Below, piece after piece: positions 56,959-64,000 of a stretch of DNA of 64,000 nucleotides. The notes beneath the pieces are model-generated. The model ran no database searches. It had not been told where the DNA came from and saw only the letters and a program-made list of their open reading frames with translations. The DNA comes from Blattabacterium cuenoti (GTDB taxonomy: Bacteria > Bacteroidota > Bacteroidia > Flavobacteriales > Blattabacteriaceae), in NCBI RefSeq assembly GCF_014251595.1, contig NZ_CP059192.1:358468-422467 (forward strand), in the 5' to 3' direction. A program made the position numbers and the translations under genes. Position 1 is the first letter of the stretch, and each line of letters opens with the position of its first letter.

Positions 56959-58860
56959 ATGAGTAAAATTATAGGTATAGATTTAGGAACAACAAATTCT
57001 TGTGTTGCTGTTATGGAAATCAATGATCCTGTTGTAATACCTAATTCAGAAGGAAAAAGAACGACTCCATCTATAGTCGCTTTTGTAGAAGGAGGAGAAA
57101 GAAAAATAGGAGATCCCGCTAAAAGACAAGCGGTAACTAACCCCCAAAAAACTATTTTTTCAATCAAAAGATTTATGGGAAGAATGTATTCAGAAGTTAC
57201 TGAAGAATTGAAACATATCCCTTATAAAGTTATTAAAGGAGGAAATAATACACCTAGAGTTGATATAGAAAAAAGATTATATGCTCCTCAAGAAATATCT
57301 GCAATGATTTTACAAAAAATGAAAAAGACAGCTGAAGATTATCTAGGAGAAGTAGTTAATCGAGCTGTTATTACAGTTCCAGCTTATTTTAACGATGCAC
57401 AAAGACAAGCAACTAAAGAAGCTGGAGAAATAGCAGGATTAAAAGTAGAAAGGATTATAAATGAACCTACTGCAGCTGCTCTTGCTTATGGATTAGACAA
57501 AAGTAATCAAAACAAAAAAATTGTTGTATATGATTTGGGGGGAGGAACTTTTGATGTTTCCATTCTAGAATTAGGAGATGGAGTTTTTGAAGTTTTGTCA
57601 ACTAATGGAGATACTCATCTAGGAGGTGATGATTTCGATCAAGTTATTATTAATTATTTAGCTAATGAATTTAAATTAAAAGAAGGATTAGATCTTAGAA
57701 AGGATCCTATGGCTTTACAACGTTTAAAAGAGGCATCAGAAAAAGCAAAAATAGAACTATCTTCCTCCAATCAAACGGAAATAAATCTTCCTTATATTAC
57801 AGCAACAGAATCAGGTCCTAAACATTTAGTTTTAACTTTAACTCGTTCAAAATTTGAACAATTATCAGAAAATTTAATACAACGTTCTATCAGTCCTTGT
57901 TCTCAAGCATTGAAAGATGCTAATTTAAACACTAAAAATATAGATGAAGTTATTTTGGTAGGAGGATCTACACGTATACCAAAAGTACAAGAAGAGGTTG
58001 AGAAGTTTTTTAGTAAAAAACCATCTAAAGGAGTAAATCCAGATGAGGTTGTAGCAGTTGGAGCGGCTATACAAGGAGGAGTATTAACGGGAGATGTACA
58101 AAATGTATTATTATTAGATGTAACTCCTTTATCCTTAGGTATTGAAACTTTGGGAGGCGTGTTTACCAAGCTTATTGATGCTAATACAACCATTCCCACT
58201 AAAAAATCAGAAATATTTTCTACAGCATCTGATAATCAATCGGCCGTCACCATCCGTGTAGGACAAGGAGAAAGGCCAATGTTTAATGATAATAAAGAAA
58301 TAGGTAGGTTTGATTTAGTTGATATTCCTCCAGCACCTAGAGGAACACCTCAAATTGAGGTTACATTTGATATAGATGCTAATGGAATACTTAATGTTTC
58401 TGCAAAAAATAAAGGAACAGGAAAAGAACAATCTATACGTATTGAAACTTCTTCAGGATTAAATCAAGAAGAAATAGAAAAAATGAAAAAAGAAGCGAAA
58501 GAAAATGCTCAAAAAGATGAAAAAATAAAAGAAGAAATTGAAAAATTAAATACTGCAGATAATCAGATTTTTCAATCTGAAAAACAATTGAAAGATTATG
58601 GAGATAAATTATCTGAAAATAATAAAAAAAATATAGAAGATTTATTAGATAAATTAAAAAAAGCACATTCTCAAAAAGATTTGATTTCAATTGATAATTA
58701 TATGAAAAAATTAAATGAAGCTTGGAGTAATGCTTCTCAAGATATCTATAATGCCAAAAATACAAATAAAAACAATCAATCAAATAAAAAAGAAAATGAA
58801 GAAAAAAGTAGTAAAGGAAATGAAAATGTACAAGATGTTGATTATGAAGAAGTCAAATAA
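56959..58860 (+). CDS. dnaK: molecular chaperone DnaK (Hsp70)
   Basis: DnaK binds unfolded peptides in an ATP-driven cycle with DnaJ and GrpE. The 633-residue protein has [17 protein letters not shown] at the start, [63 protein letters not shown], the linker [17 protein letters not shown] (about residues 381-397), a substrate-binding domain and the terminal DVDYEEVK. Full length; high chaperone need is typical of endosymbionts. The last 27 bases are duplicated just after the stop. dnaJ and grpE are not in this window. Confidence 0.98.
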   Translation: MSKIIGIDLGTTNSCVAVMEINDPVVIPNSEGKRTTPSIVAFVEGGERKIGDPAKRQAVTNPQKTIFSIKRFMGRMYSEVTEELKHIPYKVIKGGNNTPRVDIEKRLYAPQEISAMILQKMKKTAEDYLGEVVNRAVITVPAYFNDAQRQATKEAGEIAGLKVERIINEPTAAALAYGLDKSNQNKKIVVYDLGGGTFDVSILELGDGVFEVLSTNGDTHLGGDDFDQVIINYLANEFKLKEGLDLRKDPMALQRLKEASEKAKIELSSSNQTEINLPYITATESGPKHLVLTLTRSKFEQLSENLIQRSISPCSQALKDANLNTKNIDEVILVGGSTRIPKVQEEVEKFFSKKPSKGVNPDEVVAVGAAIQGGVLTGDVQNVLLLDVTPLSLGIETLGGVFTKLIDANTTIPTKKSEIFSTASDNQSAVTIRVGQGERPMFNDNKEIGRFDLVDIPPAPRGTPQIEVTFDIDANGILNVSAKNKGTGKEQSIRIETSSGLNQEEIEKMKKEAKENAQKDEKIKEEIEKLNTADNQIFQSEKQLKDYGDKLSENNKKNIEDLLDKLKKAHSQKDLISIDNYMKKLNEAWSNASQDIYNAKNTNKNNQSNKKENEEKSSKGNENVQDVDYEEVK

Positions 58861-58888
58861 ATATGTTGATAATGAAGGAGTCAAATAA
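58834..58888 (+). repeat. imperfect tandem duplication of the dnaK 3' end
   Basis: Bases 58834-58860, encoding the last nine codons of dnaK including the stop, are repeated at 58862-58888 with three differences in 27 positions and one extra base between copies. The second copy is behind the dnaK stop and shifted by one in frame, so it is not translated with dnaK. It fills most of the 66-base spacer before the convergent psd gene. Confidence 0.8.
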
Positions 58889-58926
58889 AATTGACAAGAC
58901 GCAAGGATAAGATAAAGGGAGTCTAT

Positions 58927-59601
58927 TTATGATGGAATAAAAGAAATTCTAGTTTCTCCTCCAATAACTTTTTCTCCCTTTTTCACTAAAATGATGGATT
59001 TCAATGGTAAAAAAATATCAACTCTGGACCCAAATTTAATAAATCCAAATTCATCTCCTTTTTTTATTATAGAATCTTTTTTTGCATATAAAACAATTCG
59101 TCTAGCTAAAAAACCGGCAATTTGTCGAAATAAGATTCGATTTCCTTTAGTGCTTTCCACTACTATCGTAGAATGTTCATTCTGTAATGAAGATTTAGGA
59201 AGCCAAGCTATAACATGTTTTCCAGTATGATATTTTACATAAATAATTTTTCCAGAAACAGGAAATCTATTAACATGAACATTGAAAGGAGACATAAAAA
59301 TAGAAATGCATATGCAATTTTTTTTTAAAAATTCGTTTTCAAAAACTGGTTGTACATTTAAGATTTTTCCATCAGCAGGAGAAACAATTGATTCTTTATT
59401 ATAATTTTGATCATAATTTTCATCATATGAAATTCTTTTTGGGTTTCTAAAAAAGAAGACAAAAAAAAGATAAAGAATAACAAAAAAAACTGATATAAAA
59501 ACGAAAATAAATCTAGATAATAAAAAAAAAGAAAAAATTATTACTACTATCATTATTAGTAGTGTATATCCTAAAAATGGAATTCCTTCTTTATGAATCA
59601 T
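58927..59601 (-). CDS. psd: phosphatidylserine decarboxylase
   Basis: Psd makes phosphatidylethanolamine. I choose the start at 59601 (MIHKEGIPFLGYTLLI), which matches family N-termini; an upstream ATG at 59622 adds seven residues. The 224-residue protein has one or two N-terminal membrane segments, FFRNPKR, SPADGKI (about residues 89-95), SPFNVHVNRFPVSG, and the FGSRVDIF segment whose Gly-Ser is the self-cleavage site yielding the pyruvoyl cofactor. Follows cdsA on the same strand. Short bacterial type. Confidence 0.94.
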   Translation of the reverse strand: MIHKEGIPFLGYTLLIMIVVIIFSFFLLSRFIFVFISVFFVILYLFFVFFFRNPKRISYDENYDQNYNKESIVSPADGKILNVQPVFENEFLKKNCICISIFMSPFNVHVNRFPVSGKIIYVKYHTGKHVIAWLPKSSLQNEHSTIVVESTKGNRILFRQIAGFLARRIVLYAKKDSIIKKGDEFGFIKFGSRVDIFLPLKSIILVKKGEKVIGGETRISFIPS

Positions 59602-59645
59602 AATTATAAAAGTTGAAATCAATCATGAAAATTTTATAATTTCAT

Positions 59646-60467
59646 TCAAAAAATATAAATAATACTAGTTACTACACTGGCTATAATAGGAATAACAAAA
59701 ATAAAACTATCTAATCTATCTAAAAAACCACCATGTCCAGGAAACCAAATTCCTGAATTTTTGACATTACAAGATCTTTTAATGATAGATTCTACAAGAT
59801 CTCCAATAGTAGAAAAAATAGGAACAGTAAAAGATAAAATAAACCAATATTTTTTTTCCCATATTTTGTATAAAAAAAATCCTAATATTATACAAAAAAA
59901 TAACCCTCCTATAATACCTTCTATTGATTTTTTTGGAGAAATAGATATAGCAATTCTTCTTTTTCCCCATTTTTTTCCTATTAAATAGGATAAAGAATCA
60001 TTTGTCCATATTAAAATGAATACACCTAAAATCAATTGTTTTCCATGATGAACAATAGTATACATATAAGAAGCTAAATAAAATGGTAAAACAATATACA
60101 CTAACCCAAAAGTTAGATAACTTGCTTGTATTATTTTTTCTTTATGTGAATATTTTTTAGAAAACAATTGAATTACAAGAAAAATTATAGAATAAGGAAT
60201 AAAAAAAACTCCATATGCTATTAATCCCTTTTTTGTAAAAAATAAATCTATGAAAATAGGAAATAAAAAAAATAAAGAAGTAATTTTAATTAAATATGTA
60301 TTAATTTTTGATATTAATAAAAATTCCAATAAACAAAAAAAAGATAGGATCATCATAACTATTCTAAAAGTTTTTTCCCCTTTTTCAATAGAAAATACAA
60401 TTGAAATAACATAAATTAAACCTGTAAAAAATCTTATCAGAAAATCTAAATTTTTTTTTTTGTTCAT
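59646..60467 (-). CDS. cdsA: phosphatidate cytidylyltransferase
   Basis: CdsA makes CDP-diacylglycerol from phosphatidate and CTP in the membrane. The 273-residue protein has about seven or eight membrane helices and the C-terminal signature region IGDLVESIIKRSCNVK followed by FPGHGGFLDRLDSFIF. The catalytic aspartates in GDLVES and LDRLD are present; the KD pair in the middle of the signature reads KN. It lies between ftsH (12 bases) and psd (44 bases), giving a small phospholipid cluster. Confidence 0.94.
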   Translation of the reverse strand: MNKKKNLDFLIRFFTGLIYVISIVFSIEKGEKTFRIVMMILSFFCLLEFLLISKINTYLIKITSLFFLFPIFIDLFFTKKGLIAYGVFFIPYSIIFLVIQLFSKKYSHKEKIIQASYLTFGLVYIVLPFYLASYMYTIVHHGKQLILGVFILIWTNDSLSYLIGKKWGKRRIAISISPKKSIEGIIGGLFFCIILGFFLYKIWEKKYWFILSFTVPIFSTIGDLVESIIKRSCNVKNSGIWFPGHGGFLDRLDSFIFVIPIIASVVTSIIYIF

Positions 60468-60479
60468 TATTCTTTACAA

Positions 60480-62456
60480 TTAAAAAGAAGATATGTTGTT
60501 TACTGTATTAGTAACTGAACAACTTAACATATCTCCAATTTCATCAGGATAAGGTCTTTCTCCAAATATTTTTTTCAAATCTTCTCTAAAAATAACTTCT
60601 TTTTCTAATAATTCGTTTGCCAATATAGACAATTTTTTTTCATGATTTTTCAATATATTTTTGGCTCTTTGATATTGTTCTGTTATTATTTTAGATATTT
60701 CTTCATCTATAATTTGAGCCGTCTTTTCGCTATAAGGTTTAGAAAAAGAAAATTCATTTTGTCCTGTAGAATCATAATAAGAAACGTTTCCAATTTTTTC
60801 ATTTAATCCAAAAATAGCAACCATAGATTGAGCTTGTTTTGTGACTCTTTCTAAATCATTTAAAGCTCCAGTTGAAATGTTACTGAATATAATTTCTTCT
60901 GCTGATCTTCCTGCTAACAATGCACATATTTCATCTTTCATTTGTTCTGGAGTTGTTAATTGTCTTTCTTCCGGAAGATACCAAGCTGACCCCAAAGATC
61001 TCCCCCTTGGAACTATAGTGACTTTGACTAAAGGAGCGGCATGTTCTAATAACCAACTTATTGTAGCATGTCCTGCTTCATGATAAGCTATTCGTTTTTT
61101 TTCATTGGGTTTTATAATTTTGTTCTTTTTTTCTAAACCTCCAATAATACGATCAATTGCGTCAAGAAAATCTTGATTTTCTATTTGAGATCTATCTCTT
61201 CTTGCTGCAATTAAAGCTGATTCGTTACATACATTAGCGATATCAGCTCCACTAAATCCTGGAGTTTGTCTTGCTAAAAAATCTATATCTACATTTTCAG
61301 ATAATACTAATCTTTTAAGATGAACTCGAAATATTTCTTTTCTTTCATTTAATTCAGGTGGATCTACCAATATAGTACGATCAAAACGTCCTGGACGAAG
61401 GAGTGCTTTATCTAAAATATCCGATCTATTAGTAGCGGCTAATACAATAACATTAGTATGAGTTCCAAATCCATCCATTTCTGTTAAAAGTTGATTTAAA
61501 GTATTTTCTCTTTCATCATTTGATCCCGCTATATTACTTTTTCCACGTGCTCTTCCTATTGCATCTATTTCATCAATAAATATTATACATGGAGATTTAT
61601 CCTTAGCTTTTTCAAATAAATCTCTGACTCTAGAAGCCCCAACTCCTACAAACATTTCTACAAAATCTGACCCTGATAAAGAAAAAAATGGAACTTTTGC
61701 TTCTCCAGCTACAGCTTTTGCTAATAAAGTTTTTCCTGTTCCTGGGGGTCCAATTAATAAAGCTCCTTTAGGGATTTTTCCTCCAAGCTTAGTATATTTT
61801 TGAGGGCTTTTTAAAAACTCTACTATTTCTTGAACTTCTTCTTTGGCTCCTTCTAAACCTGCAACATCTTTAAAGGTTGTTTTAACATTATCATTTTCAT
61901 CAAATAATCTAGCTTTAGATTTTCCTATATTAAATATTTGTCCTCCAGGACCTCCACTAGTAGACCCTATTCTTCTAAATAAAAAAACCCAAAAAACAAT
62001 TAATAATATGAAAAATATACCATAATCAAAAAAAAATTTAGTAATGGTATATTCTTGTTGATTTTTAAAATCAATAATAGTATTTAAATTATATTTTTTT
62101 TTATATTCTTCAAATTTTTTTTGAAAAAATTGCAAATCTCCTATTTCAAATTCATATTGCAATGGTTGTGTCGTGAATCTTTTTTCATTTTCATAATTCT
62201 TAATAATATTACGATTTCGATAAAAATTATTAAATGGAATAAATTCTTTTTTTAAATAAACATATACTATTTCTCTATGTTTGACTATAATTTTTTGCAC
62301 TTCTCCTTTTGATAAAATATCAAAAAAAGTGTCCTGATCTATTTTTCTGGGATTAGAAAAAGAAGATTTAAAAAAAAATATCCCTAAAAATATAGCAAAT
62401 ATGACGGCATATACCCAAAAAAAGTTATTTTTACTTTTTATTTTTTTATTTATCAT
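60480..62456 (-). CDS. ftsH: ATP-dependent zinc metalloprotease FtsH
   Basis: FtsH is a membrane-anchored AAA+ protease that degrades misfolded membrane proteins and regulators. The 658-residue protein has two N-terminal membrane helices (about residues 12-30 and 135-160), Walker A GPPGTGKT, Walker [13 protein letters not shown], the second region of homology [20 protein letters not shown], and the zinc motif HEAGH (about residue 438). Complete. It is preceded by rsfS and followed by cdsA, the flavobacterial order. Confidence 0.98.
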   Translation of the reverse strand: MINKKIKSKNNFFWVYAVIFAIFLGIFFFKSSFSNPRKIDQDTFFDILSKGEVQKIIVKHREIVYVYLKKEFIPFNNFYRNRNIIKNYENEKRFTTQPLQYEFEIGDLQFFQKKFEEYKKKYNLNTIIDFKNQQEYTITKFFFDYGIFFILLIVFWVFLFRRIGSTSGGPGGQIFNIGKSKARLFDENDNVKTTFKDVAGLEGAKEEVQEIVEFLKSPQKYTKLGGKIPKGALLIGPPGTGKTLLAKAVAGEAKVPFFSLSGSDFVEMFVGVGASRVRDLFEKAKDKSPCIIFIDEIDAIGRARGKSNIAGSNDERENTLNQLLTEMDGFGTHTNVIVLAATNRSDILDKALLRPGRFDRTILVDPPELNERKEIFRVHLKRLVLSENVDIDFLARQTPGFSGADIANVCNESALIAARRDRSQIENQDFLDAIDRIIGGLEKKNKIIKPNEKKRIAYHEAGHATISWLLEHAAPLVKVTIVPRGRSLGSAWYLPEERQLTTPEQMKDEICALLAGRSAEEIIFSNISTGALNDLERVTKQAQSMVAIFGLNEKIGNVSYYDSTGQNEFSFSKPYSEKTAQIIDEEISKIITEQYQRAKNILKNHEKKLSILANELLEKEVIFREDLKKIFGERPYPDEIGDMLSCSVTNTVNNISSF

Positions 62457-62500
62457 ATATAGGTTTATCCATTACTTAATTTTAATAAAAACCTGGTTTT

Positions 62501-62830
62501 TTATGAATCATGATTTTCGTGATTCCAAAGATCTTCTATATCATAATATAATCTTAATTTTTTTTGAAAAATATGAACAACAATAGAAATATAGTCAACT
62601 AAAATCCATTCTTTATTTTTTAAACCTTCCACATGCCAAGGTCTTTTTTTTAATTTTTCTATCGTTACTTTTTCGATGGATTGAGAAATAGCATATACTT
62701 GATTGTGAGAAACTCCATTACAAATAACAAAATAATCACAAATAAAATTTTTTTTATTTTTTAAATTTATGATAGAGATATTTTCCCCTTTTACCATTTG
62801 AATTCCTTCTATTATTTTATCTAATAGCAA
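62501..62830 (-). CDS. rsfS: ribosome silencing factor RsfS
   Basis: RsfS binds L14 and blocks subunit joining when nutrients are low. The 109-residue protein starts at a TTG, giving MLLDKIIEGIQMVKGENIS; no ATG lies upstream in frame. It has the family blocks CDYFVICNGVSHNQVYAI (about residues 30-47), KRPWHVEGLKNKEWILVDY and VVHIFQKKLRLYYDIEDLW. The N- and C-termini are a little short. It is divergent from birA and 44 bases before ftsH. Confidence 0.93.
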   Translation of the reverse strand: MLLDKIIEGIQMVKGENISIINLKNKKNFICDYFVICNGVSHNQVYAISQSIEKVTIEKLKKRPWHVEGLKNKEWILVDYISIVVHIFQKKLRLYYDIEDLWNHENHDS

Positions 62831-62925
62831 AACAAAAATTATTTTTTAATATTATTATAAACAAGTATTTTTTATTTTTAAAATTTATTTCAAAAAAACA
62901 AAAATAAGGTTTTCGTATCAAAGAA

Positions 62926-63717
62926 GTGAAATATCCCAATATAAAAAACATTTTGAAAAAATTTATTTGGCCTATAAATCTAATTATTTTAAAAGAAATT
63001 AATTCTACAAATCAATATGCTAGAAAATGTATTCATGAAAAATATAATTGGATAGTCATTTGGACGATGAATCAAACTAAAGGAATCGGAATGAATAAAA
63101 ACTTTTGGCATGCAGAAAAGAAGAGAAATTTAACTTTTAGCATTGTTTTGAAACCTATTAAAACTTTACATATAAAAAAAGTATATATTGTAAATATGTT
63201 GATAATCAATGCAGTTCATAAAGCTTTATCCAAATGTTATAATTCCGAAAATAAAGAAAAAATTTGGATCAAATGGCCTAATGATATTATCATCAATAAT
63301 AAAAAAATAGGTGGAATATTAATAGAAAATAGTATTTTTTCAAGAAAAATATATGCTATTATTATTGGTATAGGTTTAAATGTCTATCAACAAAAATTTC
63401 AAAAAAAATGGAATGCTTCTTCTTTAGAAAAAATTTTTAATCTAAATTTTGATTTAGATTCTCTTTTTTATAAAATTATATCTTCCATTCAAAAAGAATA
63501 TTTTTTTTTTATAATTAATGGAGATAGATTTATACGAGAATATTATATCCATTATCTCTATTTGAAAAATAGAATCTCTCTTTTTTATATTTACAAAACA
63601 AATAATTATATATTAGGAATAATACGATCAATAACAAATAAAGGATTATTAATGGTTGAATTTGATAATAAACTTTATTTTTTTGATCATAAAGAAATAA
63701 AATTTATCATTCTGTAG
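62926..63717 (+). CDS. birA: biotin--[acetyl-CoA-carboxylase] ligase, no DNA-binding domain
   Basis: BirA attaches biotin to the biotin carboxyl carrier protein. The 263-residue protein starts at GTG and begins directly with the catalytic domain; the winged-helix repressor domain of E. coli BirA is missing, as usual in Bacteroidota. Motifs: EINSTNQYARKCI, QTKGIGMNKNFWHAEKKRNL where a GRGxxG loop is expected, WIKWPNDIIINNKKIGGILI (about residues 115-134) and IIGIGLNVYQ. The biotinyl-AMP loop is altered (GIGMNK), losing its arginines. It overlaps yidC by 11 bases tail to tail. Confidence 0.88.
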   Translation: MKYPNIKNILKKFIWPINLIILKEINSTNQYARKCIHEKYNWIVIWTMNQTKGIGMNKNFWHAEKKRNLTFSIVLKPIKTLHIKKVYIVNMLIINAVHKALSKCYNSENKEKIWIKWPNDIIINNKKIGGILIENSIFSRKIYAIIIGIGLNVYQQKFQKKWNASSLEKIFNLNFDLDSLFYKIISSIQKEYFFFIINGDRFIREYYIHYLYLKNRISLFYIYKTNNYILGIIRSITNKGLLMVEFDNKLYFFDHKEIKFIIL

Positions 63718-64000
63718 GATTCTTATATTTTTTATTTTCTATTTTTTTAATTATATTTTTCCAATAATTATGTTTTATAATTCTTTTTTCTTGTATTTTC
63801 ATAAAAATTTTTTTTTCATCTAACATAAATTCTTTAATAAAAAAGAAAAATCCAATATTAATTATGTTAGATGTAAAATAATATAAAGATAAAGCAGAAG
63901 CATAACTATTTATAAAAAATAACATTATAATAGGCATTAAATATAATAAAAAATTCATATCAGGAATAGAATAATCATTTTCCTTTTTATAAAAATCTTG
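63707..64000 (-). CDS. yidC: membrane protein insertase YidC, C-terminal part (runs off the window)
   Basis: The last 97 residues of a protein whose start lies beyond base 64000. It includes MNFLLYLMPIIMLFFINSYA and SALSLYYFTSNIINIGFFFF, the last two membrane helices and loop of the YidC/Oxa1 family (usual pattern MPIMFxFFxNxxPSGLSLYYF), then a basic tail. YidC inserts membrane proteins with or without SecY. The 3' end overlaps birA by 11 bases. Confidence 0.9.
   Translation of the reverse strand, partial: QDFYKKENDYSIPDMNFLLYLMPIIMLFFINSYASALSLYYFTSNIINIGFFFFIKEFMLDEKKIFMKIQEKRIIKHNYWKNIIKKIENKKYKNPTE

Noticed and set aside
58433..58783. 116-codon tyrosine/phenylalanine-rich frame opposite dnaK
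   Set aside because: Antisense of the lysine/glutamate-rich C-terminal region of dnaK, which automatically gives a hydrophobic reading.

Overview
The window is very AT-rich, gene-dense DNA from a reduced Bacteroidota (Flavobacteriia) genome. The best fit is Blattabacterium, the cockroach fat-body endosymbiont. Reasons: flavobacterial gene orders (birA-rsfS-ftsH-cdsA-psd, ricT beside a class A PBP, a one-domain starch-synthase-like gene beside glmS), candidate promoters of the Bacteroidota type (TTG-N19-TAnnTTTG), shortened proteins, almost no intergenic DNA and no mobile elements. Peptidoglycan synthesis (mrcA, glmS), menaquinone synthesis and sulfite reductase are retained, which argues against smaller flavobacterial symbionts such as Sulcia. 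The strain cannot be named from this sequence.

Layout. 1-773 is the 5' half of a 16S rRNA gene on the minus strand. 1-12 kb carries housekeeping genes: queA, a polyprenyl synthase, a topA broken at a poly(A) run, rsmI, asd, gmk, rpiB, pgk, sodA, folB, hemD and tRNAs Pro, Asn and Cys. 12-26 kb holds a lipoprotein, glmS, rnr, coaD, ricT, mrcA, serA and the cysteine genes cysJ, cysK and cysE. 26.1-26.7 kb is the only long stretch without an intact gene; it carries a decayed reading frame and a terminator-like hairpin. 27.9-32.5 kb is a menaquinone operon (menB-menA-MBL hydrolase-menC-menE), followed by nhaD. 34-57 kb is an almost unbroken minus-strand block: rplM-rpsI-rpsB-tsf-gpmI-map, then the fused str/S10/spc/alpha ribosomal cluster (rpsL to rplQ), then eno. 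57-64 kb has dnaK, psd, cdsA, ftsH, rsfS, birA and the 3' end of yidC.

How the genes fit together. Most of the window is translation machinery. Around it are cysteine synthesis (serA starts the serine branch, cysE and cysK finish it, cysJ feeds sulfide), lower glycolysis (pgk, gpmI, eno), the respiratory quinone, cell wall and phospholipid synthesis, and protein quality control (dnaK, ftsH, map, yidC).

I found no CRISPR array, insertion sequence, prophage or obviously new multi-gene system. The notable signals are signs of genome erosion and compaction: the A12 frameshift in topA; rpiB reading into tRNA-Asn so that its stop codon lies inside the tRNA; substitutions at conserved catalytic or ligand positions in menC, map, rsmI and birA; loss of rpmD; a tandem duplication of the dnaK 3' end; and two hairpin-rich intergenic stretches that could be small RNAs or attenuators.
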